This document shows, piece after piece, positions 37,965 through 48,813 of a stretch of DNA of 64,000 nt. Origin of the DNA: Ophthalmolycus amberensis (taxonomy: Eukaryota; Chordata; Actinopteri; Perciformes; Zoarcidae); contig JAFEUB010001476.1 in NCBI GenBank assembly GCA_024529925.1, positions 1,004,501 to 1,068,500 on the forward strand, read 5' to 3'. Both the position numbers and the translations under genes were made by a program. A model generated the notes under the pieces. The model saw nothing but the letters and a program-made list of their open reading frames with translations, did no database searches and had not been told where the DNA came from. Position 1 is the first letter of the stretch; each line of letters opens with the position of its first letter.

Positions 37965-38642
37965 TCTTAACCCCACACTGGGGAGTTATACACACAGCTT
38001 TATGGACAGCTGATAAGAACAGGTTTAGATGGTGGCTACTGTTTGAAGCAGGTCAAGCAGAACAGGATCTGTTAATGTCTTTTTGTTCCTATAGTTCATA
38101 CTGCTAAAGACTGCATTTTGTTTTGTTTTTTGTTTAGCTGTTATATAAGACAATAAGCAACTGTGTCAGATGCACACATGCTCTCACTACTGACGGGTTG
38201 GTGTCAGTATTGTGCTGGCTCAGGGTGTGTAAACGCCCATTTCTTGCCCCATTAGGCACAGTTTGATCGTGCCCCTGGGAGAACACCACATTCTCTTGGT
38301 CTGTAAGACTGTTCACGAGAGGTTACACTGCAGATTAATCGACTGTCTGGTTTACTGTTTTCTTTAAGCAAGTGGATATGCATGTTGTCAGAGTGAGCCA
38401 CTTATGAAAAGAAACAATATGTGAAGATATATGTTTGGTGTCCATTTTATTCCTGCTTTATAGAAACATTTTAAGAGTGAAAATATAAGCTGTTGCGATA
38501 CATATTTTTACATTTGATACATTTAATTACATTGATGAATACCTCTTACTGATAAAAACGGCTTCTTTTGGGGATATTACTATGAAGTGTTTGCACCACG
38601 AGTAATGAAACACAAACGGACTCCTCTGTGAGTTGCTTATGT

Positions 38643-38648
38643 TTTATT
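38643..38648 (-). terminator. endou: endou polyadenylation signal AATAAA
   Basis: A canonical AATAAA on the minus strand starts only 12 nt after the endou stop codon, predicting an unusually short 3'UTR of roughly 30-40 nt. Confidence 0.7.
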
Positions 38649-38659
38649 AGATGGCATCC

Positions 38660-41600
38660 TCAGTTGCTGGGGATTGAAGGAAAGGCAGAGCCGATGTACT
38701 TCTTTCCATCACCATAGGAAGAATTTTCCCAGGTGTAAGTTTGGATAATGAGCTCCTTTCCTCCCAGGCTCAGACGACACCTGGATGGACAAAAAAAAAC
38801 GTGAATCGGAAAAATCACATGCTGGAAAACATCACAGGACATGGAGGTATACTCACTGTTTTCCAGGGCGAGTGATGTAGCAAAGGCTGTACAAGGCAAA
38901 GTCAAATTCAGGGCTGCAGCCAATGACTGCAGAACCGACTTGCTTGAAGTAGCCCTCCCACATGAACTGCATCCCAAAGACATCAGGGTAGGAAGTCCAC
39001 TGAAAGCAGGTGAAAGAAAGAAAGAGGGAAAGTGAAGGGAGTGCCGAACACGTCACAGTTCAAATCAACATATTGAGGTTTACATTGTGATGCTTACGGG
39101 CCCATCGAAGCTGTGGCTGTAGTAGTTCATCTTTCCGCTTTTCTCGAGAAGATAGAACTGGATCCAGTTGTGGAAACCAGACACCTTTCCTCCTTTGATC
39201 TCTCCTACGACGGAAGGCGTTTTTTATAATAATCACAAAGAAAATCTACAAAACATCTGTGGTGTTTGAAAGAAATCTGCTCCGTCCAAACCTGCAAAGA
39301 TGTGTTCAAAGCCGCTGGAGTCCATCTTGTTGTTGTTGCGGGAGTACAGACCAAACCACATCATCTTCAGGTCCTGAATGAACTCTTCCTCTGACGCATA
39401 GACGCCTTAAAATACAAAATAACACCCAACAAGGAATCACTGTCTGTTTGTCTGTATGTATGTGGGTATGTCCTCTGCATATCTCAACAACGGCTCATTC
39501 GATCTACTTTACGCTTGGCAGTTGTATTGCTGGGAAATATGTGTTGAATTTGGTACAATTTGGACACGAGAGGTGTCAATATTGAAAAACGAAAGCATGT
39601 CGTCAGCAGCGAGCCTGGCTTAAATTCACTGCACTTCCTGTTGCTGCTGGTTATTGGACATACTAACGTTACTGCCAGACTCCTCTTCACTTCCCTGGAG
39701 TCAACACGATCAGACAACTGGAGGCAGAATTGAATTGAGTGTATTTCAGCCAGGTTTTGCGACTTGGGTGTTTCTTTCCCCCTTTGAGTAAGACTGCATT
39801 TCCACAGTGTATGACTTGATTGTAAGTTCTAACACTAATAACGTTACCGCGAGCAAAATGTCTTTGCTTTGAATGATTTAATCCATGCTTTACTTTGTCA
39901 AAACAAGCGACTAATATGGCCATTTGTAAATTGCCTTGGCTCGGTGTATTTCACCCATGTTTCCGACCGCGAGTGACCACGACCTGGGTGTGTTTTAGTG
40001 ATTTGAGGGACAAATGCAAACAAATTCTTGCTTTACTTTTCACCCTTTCTTTAACTGGTAATGTTGGTATTGGCAGTGGTAAAAGAAGTAGGCCTTCTTT
40101 TTTCTGAATTAAAACGACTAACTATTATTAGTAAAACAACTACACAGTAAAACCCCTGCATTCAAATGTTTACTTCAACAGAGGAGGGAAATAAAGGCAT
40201 TATCAGCACAATTTACTTAATGTCTGTTCAAGGTGGAGCTTTCAATACTAATATCATTTTCATATCTAAACATCATAATAAATCTATAGCTGTTTGTGGT
40301 CCTTGGGCCCCCTGGCCTATTGGTAAAGTCTGTCCCTGTTTTATTTTTCTAAACTTGGGTGTATTTCACTGGAGTTTCTGACCAGTGACAAGTGACATAG
40401 TTGGGTGTGTGACGCAACTACTGTATGTCGGCACGTGTACTGCTGAGGACCCAAGGAAGTGCAGTGTTGTGTGTGTAATTGTTTGTATGTTTGTATTAGC
40501 CGAGAAAGCTGCAAGCAGCAACACCACAAGCCAAGTATACTCGGCCCGTTCTAAAAAGGCATATCAATCACAAATACACATCCTTAAATCATTAGAAATC
40601 ATTGAAGAACATGCTCCTTATTAACTGGAGAACTTTCATCACATTTCTAAGTTTTCTTCATCAAAGTAATCCATTGATAGTTGTCTGCACATCAATGTGT
40701 ACACTGCAAACAGAAACTGCTAATAGCTAATTTGGCATACTTTAAATTATGCCAATTTGACAAAAAATGTAATGCTTTGGCAACATTGTATTGTATGTAG
40801 TCATGTAAAAATATAGACAAATTACAGTATTGTCAACAGAGTAGATTGAGGGGCCCACAGTGTCAGACTTTCAATAGACCACTAGCATTAACAGAGCTGT
40901 ATGTGCTCAACCAGTGTGTGGATGTGTACTGTTACATGTGGACCTAGTTACCCTTGGTGTAGAGGAAAGCAAACAGCTCTCTGCCCAGCTCAGTGTTGGA
41001 TATGGTCTCCTTGAGGAAGGTTTCCTGCTCAGCCAGCTGCTGAGCACTGACGTCCTCTGTCTGTCCAGTTATCCTCTTGTAGTTGTCCAGCACAGCAAGG
41101 AGAGCAGCGTAGGTGGGTCTGGAGAACAGAGCCTCCTCATTCAGGTATCGGACAAAGCTGCAAGCACAAACACAAAATGACACAAAAACAGGGGATAAAT
41201 ACTTTACATCAAGATCAAGAAGAAGAGAGTGCTGTGCTAATAAGATCGTCTCCTCACGGTTTAGAGGACAGATCATTCTTGGAGCTCGTCTGAGAGTAGT
41301 GCACCAGAGCCTGAGGCTCAATGATCAACTCTGAGGCTGAGGCCTTGTTTGAATCCAGAGCAAAGATCGTCTCAGAGAGAGCCTTGATCTCAGCATCAGT
41401 GATCGCACTACCTCCATCTCCACCTCCTCCGTCACCTGCAGAACATCACAAACACACACAGATAATGACTTTATCATGTTAGTGTTAATTCTGCCTTTTT
41501 ATCAGATAAAAGAGACGTGGATGACATGCCCCATCATGCTAGTGTTGTTAACCTGGAATAGTGATTTCTGCATTTCTATAGCACAGTGTGGTGGAAAGTT

Positions 41601-43394
41601 ATTAATTATTATTCAACTTACTTCCGTTCTATGCTACTTTACTTCTACTCTAATAATACTGTACTTACATTTATTCTATAGGTGTAAGTTAAAGTTTTAA
41701 CAATGGGATTTACGTTGGAGTGTTAGACCCAAAGTCCAATGAGCATAAATATGTGATGGGGTATTACATCCCAGATTTTAATCAAGCGGGCCGTTTTTTA
41801 TGCTCATAGGTTCAAGTTACCTTTCAAATTAAGATTTCACATGAACTGCAAACAGACCGTAATCAGTACATTTGATGGGGAATATTGTTTGAAGATATAA
41901 TAAATTCTTATACATGTATTATTAAACATCACGACAGTATATAGAATAGTTTTGTGTTAGTAATACTTATGTACTTCTACTTCTAATTTTTTGAAAGTAA
42001 GACTAGTAATGGAATATATTTATACGACCTATTGTTGCTTTTATCTAAGTAAACGATCATAGTACTTCCTCTGCCACTGGGTATTATTACTGTAGGGAGC
42101 AGGTTAAGTTAAGATAAGCGTTTTATAGCACACCAGCGACACCTGCTGGTCAGGAACTGAAAGAAGATTTGATAAAGAGAGGTGGGTCACTCAAGCCAAC
42201 ACTGATGGAGGAAGTATTCAGATCCTTTAATTAAGTAAAAGTACCAATACCACAATGTAAAAATACTCCATTACGAGCAAACGCTCTTCATTTCAAACTC
42301 TACTCAAGTAATTATTATCAACAGAATGTACCTAAAGGGATACCAAACTGATGCATTAATCCGTGAGTATTATTTTGCTGTTGTAGCTGGTAGAAGTGGG
42401 GCGAATTTAAAGTACTTCATGTACAGTTAGGTAATAGTCCAGTGGTTCCCAACCTAGGGGTCAGGCCCCTAAGGGTCACAAGATAAATCTGAGGGGTCCT
42501 GAGATGATTAATTGGAGGGAAAAATAGTTCTGATACATGATTTGTATTTATTTTTTGACTTTTCGGTAATCTTTGCTTTTTGTGAAATATTAGATAATTT
42601 GACCTCTTTGATTCTCAAGCAGTTATTCAAATGAAACTTTCTGAGAAGTATTGAAGGCTAATCTCTTTTTGGTGGAACTGCTGACAACTCAGATGTCTGA
42701 TTGAGAAACTGATCTTCCGTGCAGTAGCATTGGGCTGATTAGATTCAGTGTCCACCCTGGGAAAGTGACCAGGTGTCATAAGTGGAGGAGCTGCTCAGGG
42801 AACACAAACAGCTAGAAACTAGCTATCAGTTGTGATATACTGGCACGTGAGACAGTGAGAACAGCTACAGGCAACACGTGGTTGGTCTTACTGTTGCAGA
42901 GGTCTGCGTAGTTGCTGCAGCAGTTGTTGTGCTGGGCACACTTGGAGTTGCAGTGGCACTCGTTCTGACTGTTGTATTTCTCACCACATCTGCCTTTACA
43001 AGATGTGGCTCCAGCTAGAAGGTAAAGAAACAGACTCGTGATGTAGTTCTTCGGAAGTCTGCGATGTGTTATGGATTATTGATGAATTCACTCACCTTTA
43101 CATAGTTCAGCGTAGTCAGAACAACAGTCTCTGTAGCTCTCACAGGACGCGTTACACTGACAGGACATATTATTGTCTGTTCCATAGCCACACCGACCCT
43201 GACATGAGTCTGAGAATCAACAGGACAGATTGGTTTCTTAATGACAGTCCTACTTGTAATTAAATGTATTACATGGTTATACATAAACCTGTAATAATAG
43301 GTTATGGTGTTAATGGAGCAGAAAAAAATCTCTTACAGCTGTATCCCTGGTGGAACAGGGTTACCCAAAGTGCCAGGACAGCAATGGCATTCAT
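38660..43394 (-). CDS. endou: Secreted EndoU-family endoribonuclease with two somatomedin-B domains
   Basis: Nine coding exons: 43337-43394, 43096-43209, 42892-43014, 41258-41435, 40952-41157, 39292-39405, 39098-39204, 38857-38999 and 38660-38780. Phases agree and give 387 residues. Order: signal peptide (about 1-19, MNAIAVLALWVTLFHQG); two somatomedin-B domains, each with eight cysteines (about 22-57 and 63-98); a Gly-rich linker; then the EndoU catalytic domain (about 108-387). The conserved SGFEH (His261) and SGFHNWIQFYL (His276) are intact, and Lys319 in YFKQVGS is the likely catalytic lysine. The C-terminus has KKYIGSAFP. The family cleaves RNA at uridines in a metal-dependent way. The signal peptide and disulphide-rich domains point to an extracellular or secretory-pathway protein. 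A TATA box lies about 55 bp upstream of the ATG. The fish co-orthologue suffix (endoub, endouc) is not resolved. Confidence 0.9.
41584..42078. repeat. Degenerate MITE-like teleost repeat in endou intron 3
   Basis: Left end CAGTGTGGTGGAAAGTTATT, then CTACTTTACTTCTACTCTAA. Right end AGTACTTCCTCTGCCACTG. The ends are imperfect inverse complements in the style of CAGTGGTGGAAAGTAAC fish elements. No matching target duplication was found, so the boundaries may be eroded. Confidence 0.45.
42205..42330. repeat. Fragment of the same dispersed teleost repeat class
   Basis: TGGAGGAAGTATTCAGATCC, then AAGTAAAAGTACCAATACCA and GTAAAAATACTCCATTAC. This is the recurrent order of the common percomorph repeat. 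It is incomplete at its right side. Confidence 0.6.
42440..42700. repeat. hAT-like repeat, left end
   Basis: Starts CAGTGGTTCCCAACCTAGGGG, then TCACAAGATAAATCTGAGGGG and GAGATGATTAATTGGAGGG. This is the left end of a widespread fish hAT-like element. No inverse terminus was found downstream, so the copy seems truncated. It lies in endou intron 3. Confidence 0.6.
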
Positions 43395-43448
43395 CTTGGC
43401 TCAGTTGCAACCTGAAAACAAGGTGAGCTGACTGTTATCATGGTCCTC

Positions 43449-43456
43449 CTTTTATA
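43449..43456 (-). promoter_or_regulatory. endou: endou TATA box
   Basis: TATAAAAG on the minus strand, 55 bp before the ATG. It predicts a start site near 43420-43427 and a 5'UTR of about 30 nt. A strong TATA box suits a tissue-restricted secreted protein gene. Confidence 0.7.
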
Positions 43457-45489
43457 GCAAGTTTCATGTGACCAATCCAAACGTAACACTCGCACTAAAC
43501 CAGCCCATAAGCCAGGAGGCCAATCACTTCCCCATGATCGTGTGTACTGGATAAAATGTGTTGTCGGGTGTGATATTTCAATTTTTTAAAAAGCTATTGT
43601 TCATAATGGTAATGACCATTTGTAAAGGATTCGTGATTGATATGTTGTAGAACAGAACCTCTTGAAAACATTTTTTTTTAAATGTAAATAAACTTTTGGT
43701 CTGCTGTATCTCATCTCTGTGAAACTCCACACCTGCTCAGCACCGAGGCGGTGCTGTCGCAATACATCAAGGTTTTATGTGAGCTGAGTGTGAGTGAGTG
43801 ACGGTTGTCTTAGACTTTAAACAGTTTTTAATTATGATTCCTGTTACATTGAAACTGTTAAGCTAAATGTTTCTTTTAGCCTATTGCATTGCATGTTGTC
43901 TAATACAAAATAAAATTTATATTTAAAAAATACGTTCACACATGAGTATCCTTTCTTATTTTTCCGGCCAGAGTGACCAGATGCTGTATTTCACAGGATT
44001 TTTGCAAGCTCAGAACACTCGAAATAGCTCAGTGCCCCTGGTCATGTCGAGGTCAATTCCTCACACGGCAAATACCAAACATCAACGATGCATATAGGCT
44101 CTTATAGTAATGCATAGAGTATACAAGGAAATGTATAGGCCTATTATATTCTGAGGCTTTCAGGCACTGTCAAATAGACAATGCCAAAGCACTTGACAAT
44201 TGATTTTCTGTTTTTAAACAATAAGAGAGCAAACAGTAGTAGGTCTACCGGTATAACAACAGTAATGCAGTTTCTCTTGGGAAGATCTGCCTTTCTGTCA
44301 GTGCAGTTTAACTCACTATTGTCTCCGACAACAATGGATGAAACTGAAATTTAATTTCCCCCAAACAGTTTACAGATGAGGTTAGTGAGTCAGAAACGAT
44401 GGAGAAAGGGGCACACCATCCGTGTAATTTTGAATATACTGTACTTCAGGTTTATCAATATCACTGTTGTCAGATAAAGTTAATTTGTAAGAGATTATAA
44501 AATACACTAAAAATATTAAGATCTCAAAGGTTATTGCTAGCAGATGTCTCCATTAACTGTAATACTGTTGTATTCTTAACAAATAAGAACAAATATAAAA
44601 GCTAAAGCTACAATTCCAAGCTAGTTCATGCAGTTAAACATCTGATTCTGTGTAGACAGATGTTTGGAATGCCGGGGCTTCATTTGTGTCTGTGTATGAA
44701 CAAACAGGAACAACCCAAGTAAGTTAAAAAAGAACAAATAACTAAAAACATTAACAGTCTAACGTGGGCATGGCAGATTGATAAGCAGACTAAAACGCAC
44801 TCTTAGAAAAACAAATTAATTAATAACAAATGACAGAAATCAAGTAATTTATCCTGGACCTTGACTTTTTTCAGTTCCAACTCCAAACCAAATGCATGAA
44901 TGAACCAAACTGACATGTCAATATAGTTTAAATGTTGCAGCTGACGGGCTACAAGCCTGATCTGAGTCATTGGCAGAGTCACAGTTCTGACATTACTAAA
45001 CTGCCTTGTGCATGAGTACAAGCCTCATGTGCCCATTTGTTGCATCGAATAGGCAAGTAGAAGTTTAGTTTAGTTTTTTAGAATAGCCATTAGCTACGAC
45101 ACTGCAGTAGGGCCACAAAAAAGACAATGCAACCATACAATTTACATTATAATCATATTATTACAGAATAAACAGAACGATCAATTAAGATAATTCAGTA
45201 TAAAATACCACTGAATGGAAATACAGTATTTGATTAAATGTAGCCTAATTAGTTATATAAGACTACTGAGAATATCAACATGTAGCGTACCATTGCAGCA
45301 CTGTGAGGTTCAGCATCAGGCAGGATGTTAAACGCAACTGTAGGCTTCTCCCAAACTGTGGAGGGCGCTGCGCAGTAATACGAGACTCTACAAAGATTAA
45401 TTTTGTCCCTACTCGGCTTCCTTACACAGCGTGGACTTCAATGACATTCTGAGCTTTTATAAGTCAGTTCACGTCAACGGGGTTTAAAG
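43457..45489. other. Intergenic region between divergent endou and tsfm
   Basis: About 2 kb of AT-rich DNA separating two outward-transcribed genes. The tsfm promoter and 5'UTR should lie in the last 150 bp or so, where no TATA box is clear. No gene, RNA gene or well-defined repeat was seen. Confidence 0.55.
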
Positions 45490-47550
45490 ATGTCGTTTAC
45501 CTTTTTATTCAGAGCAGTCACAAGAGACTTTGCAAAGGTGAGCACATTGAGCTTTACACGTGGTCATGTTTTTATCATTTCATCTGGAGCTCGAGCTGTC
45601 ATACGCTGGCGTGTTAGTTAGCTTCCTCACTTTCTGATTCACCAGCTGAACGTTACTGGGCCAGTTTCTGAGAGTTACCTCCTTACTAATTCGGTTTTAT
45701 TTCATGCATGGTTGAACGTCATTGTGGCTGGATATCGCTGTAGAATATGTTATCTAAAAATGGCATTTGTTTATCTAAAGATGTATATGTGACTGTCTAC
45801 TAAAGACAGAGTAGGCCTAGGTCACTGGGCTTTCTGAAGTTGTACTAGTCACTGTGTGTTACACCTTCTGTCTTCCTCAGATCAGTATTTGCCAGCATGT
45901 ACAGTCGTTACACACAGGCTGTCGGCTTCTGGCAGCTGAGAAAGCCCTCCTGATGAAACTGAGGAAAAACACCGGTTACACTTTCATTAACTGCAAGAAA
46001 GCACTGGAGAAGTTTGACAATGACATAGCACAGGTAACTTAACCCCCCCCCCCCCCCCCCCCCCTCTCCTCTCCTCTCAATCCCAACCTGCACACGTGTG
46101 CTACAACATTATATCTATATGGTGACTACTGAAACAACTAGCTGTGGGACTGTGTTGTTGTCATTTGCTATCCTTCAGGCAGAGACCTGGCTGAACGAGC
46201 AGGCCCAGAAGGAGGGCTGGAGCAAAGCGAACAAGCTGCAGGGTCGCAAAGCCAAAGAGGGACTGGTTGGCCTGTTTATACAAGATACAGCTGCAGTTAT
46301 GGTGGAGGTACGGCCAGCGATACGGCGGTTAATTACCAGCACAATCACTGAAGTTTATCCTTTTTCTTGTTTTATTGGATGTGGCATTCAGCAATATCTG
46401 TAGTCTTTCTTCTTGTGTGCTTTCTGCAGGTTAACTGTGAGACAGACTTTGTTGCCCGTAATGAGAAGTTCCAACAGCTGGTTAAGGATGTGGCATTTGC
46501 CACCTTGGCTCACCACCGTAAGAAAACCCAAAGCAAGACAGGATATGTTAAGGTAAAACCCACATTGAGAACGGATATACTGATGTGGCTTTATAGTAAT
46601 ATAATGTTCCTGTATAATAAGCTCTTAATGTATATAAGTCTTCAGGAGGTCGATGCTGATGATATGACTGCATGCATACCACTGAATACAACACTCAGGA
46701 TGTCAGGACGCACCCGCTTCGTGTCCTTTGCTCTGCTTTGATTCTGCTCACATACCACATTTGTTTCTAGAGTGTCCTGGCAGGTGATGAGTTAAGCAAA
46801 CTCGGTGTGGATGAAGGAGCTTCACTTTCTGATCGGGTGGCTGTCACGATTGGTCAGTATGAAAATGTTTTTAGTTTAAAACACATGTCACTCCTGCGCT
46901 CCTTCAAGCCGGCATTTTAAGATTTTCTTTTATTCTGTGTTTTTACCAGCAATGATGGCAGTGTGACGCATTTCGAAATTTTAGTTGATGTTGTCTTGTA
47001 CAGTTACATATACAAATGTTGTCCCTGCGACACATGACTCATTTCTTTTATGCCCTCTGTCAATGAAGACTCACAGAAGGGGCCCTCAAAAGCGAGGAAT
47101 CAGTTTATTGCACCAATTTTCTTTGATAAAACATGTTTCCCCTCTTTCCTCTCAGGTTGCCTCGGTGAGAACATGTCAGTGAGGCGAGCGGTGACAGTGG
47201 AGGTCCCAGCTGAGTGGCACATTGGCTCGTACGTACACGGTGGTGTGCGCGGCCAGACTGAGGTGGCCATGGGTCGGTACGGCGCCCTGGTCGTATTTCA
47301 GGCCGGAGAGAAGGGAGACTGGGAAGTTCTAGGACGTAAGCTGGGACAGCATATCGTGGGAGAGGCCCCTGTGTCCCTGGGCAACATGGATGATCTGCCT
47401 TGTGGTGAAAGTGAGACACGTCTGCTGCCTCAGACCTTCTTGGGAGACCCCAGCAGGACTGTTGCACAGTTCCTCAGAGGTCAACAGGCACGAGTGCTGG
47501 ACTTTGTCCGATTTCAGTGTGGCGAGACAGCCAGTGAAGAAGCTAAATGA
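45490..47550 (+). CDS. tsfm: Elongation factor Ts, mitochondrial
   Basis: Six exons: 45490-45537, 45881-46033, 46179-46307, 46430-46552, 46771-46852 and 47156-47550, giving 309 residues in phase. The N-terminus (MSFTFLFRAVTRDFAK) is basic and hydrophobic without acids early on, as expected of a mitochondrial targeting sequence. A UBA-like helical domain follows (KALLMKLRKNTGYTFINCKKAL). The EF-Ts signature CETDFVARNEKF is at about residues 113-124. The core and C-terminal dimerisation regions follow (GENMSVRRAV, then HIGSYVHGG, LGQHIVGEAP and FLGDPSRTVAQFL). The protein exchanges GDP for GTP on mitochondrial EF-Tu in translation. Exon 5 has an atypical donor (GTCAGT), but phase and homology require it. 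A poly(A) signal lies 180 bp downstream. Confidence 0.94.
46043..46064. repeat. 22-base poly-C run in tsfm intron 2
   Basis: A C homopolymer that begins 9 bases after the start of the intron-2 donor (GTAACTTAA). It is likely to be length-variable. Confidence 0.9.
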
Positions 47551-47728
47551 AGGGAGGGTAATCATTCATCCAAAAGAATTTGTCTTGTGTCTTTATTTAA
47601 TATTAAGATGAAATTCAACTACCCATTTATTGTTGACCATTCAGACTGTCACAAAGTGTCATTGTACATGTAAAAGCATAATATGTAGGTCTACCAGCAT
47701 GGGTTCCTGATGAAATTACCAATCCAGC

Positions 47729-47734
47729 AATAAA
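47729..47734 (+). terminator. tsfm: tsfm polyadenylation signal AATAAA
   Basis: AATAAA followed by a T-rich stretch, 179 nt after the tsfm stop codon. Confidence 0.7.
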
Positions 47735-47754
47735 ATGTTTTTATCCTGGAAATC

Positions 47755-48600
47755 TTAGTCAATGTTAATTTGTGTATGCTACTCAGTATTTTGAAGTATA
47801 AGATCCACATGAACATCCTCTTATTCAGGTAAGACACTGACTTGCTTCTGACAACTGAGTTTTCCTCACTACTCGGAACACCTCAGACCAATGAGCATCT
47901 ATCAAAGTCAGTGTGTAGTACAGCCCAGGTCTACTGAATCTCTCTGGTCAGCTTTCTCCATTAGAGCTGCAAACTTTTGGAACACAAGACCCAGCACTCT
48001 CGGACGATGCTCTACTCTAGTTTTAAATCATGGCTGAAACATACCCAATCATGTGACCATTAACCACAAATTACTAAATACAATGTATTGTACGTCGCTT
48101 TTTGCATGATGTAATGCAGAGGTCAGCCAACTTTGTAGTATGGTGTGCCAGTTTTAAACTTTCTCGTTAACGCTATTACAAGGAAGCTTCATTTCCTGTT
48201 GGTTTTTAGTTGTCCCTGAGGACAACAGTGGTGGCAAAAGTGTTTCCGAGTCCCTTTTAGAAAAGCTTCAATTTTACTGCAGCAGGGTCCGACAGTCTGC
48301 CCCGATCAGTTCTGGTTCTCACATGCAACCTGGTGGTGTTGATGACAAGCATTAGGAATAACCATAAAGGAATGGCGCATCTTCTTGCTGATGGTCCGTT
48401 GTGGTCTCCCGTTATGTAGGTCATACAGAAACAAAAGTATTAAATTGAGACTTTCATAACCAGTTAAAGGTTCCTCACAGTAACTTTGATTAGTGTGTCA
48501 TATGAGCAGTAAGGTCAACATTAAGTTTATTCATGACACCGCATCAAAATTTGTCTGCAATTTCATAAAGCATTTTTTTCCCATAAGGGCATTGTAATTA
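47755..48600. other. Intergenic region between tsfm and myl6
   Basis: About 0.85 kb. The first half contains a probable LINE remnant (47930-48110). Near 48118 a CAGAGGTCAGCCAACTTTG-like sequence resembles a hAT-type left end, but no matching right end was seen. No gene is supported. Confidence 0.5.
47930..48110 (+). mobile_element. Probable LINE reverse-transcriptase C-terminal remnant
   Basis: Conceptual translation with frame breaks shows SAFSIRAANFWN followed by SFKSWLK, the spacing seen at the end of L2/CR1-type reverse transcriptases (compare the better copy at 22.8-23.3 kb). It is very short and broken. Confidence 0.4.
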
Positions 48601-48622
48601 TATACAACCATGCAACATATAT

Positions 48623-48671
48623 ATGCAGTTACACATACCATATATATTTATATATATATGTGTAACTGCAT
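48623..48671. repeat. Hairpin-forming inverted repeat upstream of myl6
   Basis: ATGCAGTTACACATA (48623-48637) and its exact inverse TATGTGTAACTGCAT (48657-48671) flank an AT-rich loop of about 19 bases. It lies about 140 bp upstream of the myl6 start codon. Confidence 0.9.
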
Positions 48672-48691
48672 CCCTGAAATCCAGGCATATG

Positions 48692-48813
48692 ATTGGCTGT
48701 TGTGCAGTGACGTCTTCAGATGCGCTGATGACCGACAGCTAGCTGGTGTCCTCATCAGCATAGAGAAGATACGAGACCCTCGCCCGTCTCTCATCCAACG
48801 ACCTCAAACCGAA
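48692..48813 (+). promoter_or_regulatory. myl6: myl6 promoter and 5'UTR
   Basis: An inverted CCAAT box (ATTGG, 48692-48696) is followed by a CRE-like TGACGTC (48708-48714), then about 100 bp to the ATG. No TATA box is present. The arrangement suits a broadly expressed gene. The exact start is not determined. Confidence 0.5.

Larger units (their letters stand above)
34111..38640. other. Intergenic region between neurod4 and endou
   Basis: About 4.5 kb without a recognisable gene. It holds a degenerate AGTGGAGTA-type teleost repeat (about 34535-35018), a G run at 37389-37405, an (AC)n tract at 37939-37964 and a repeat-poor block at 37000-37640 with CAGCTG, CATTGT and CCAAT-like motifs that could be regulatory. 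ORFs are short and featureless. Confidence 0.6.

Noticed and set aside
41701..41820. Inverted ATGAGCATAAA / TTTATGCTCAT pair as a transposon end
   Set aside because: Arms are only about 11 bp, with no target duplication or known terminal motif; likely chance in AT-rich DNA.
47105..47565. Minus-strand ORFs under tsfm exon 6
   Set aside because: Shadows of the long tsfm last exon.
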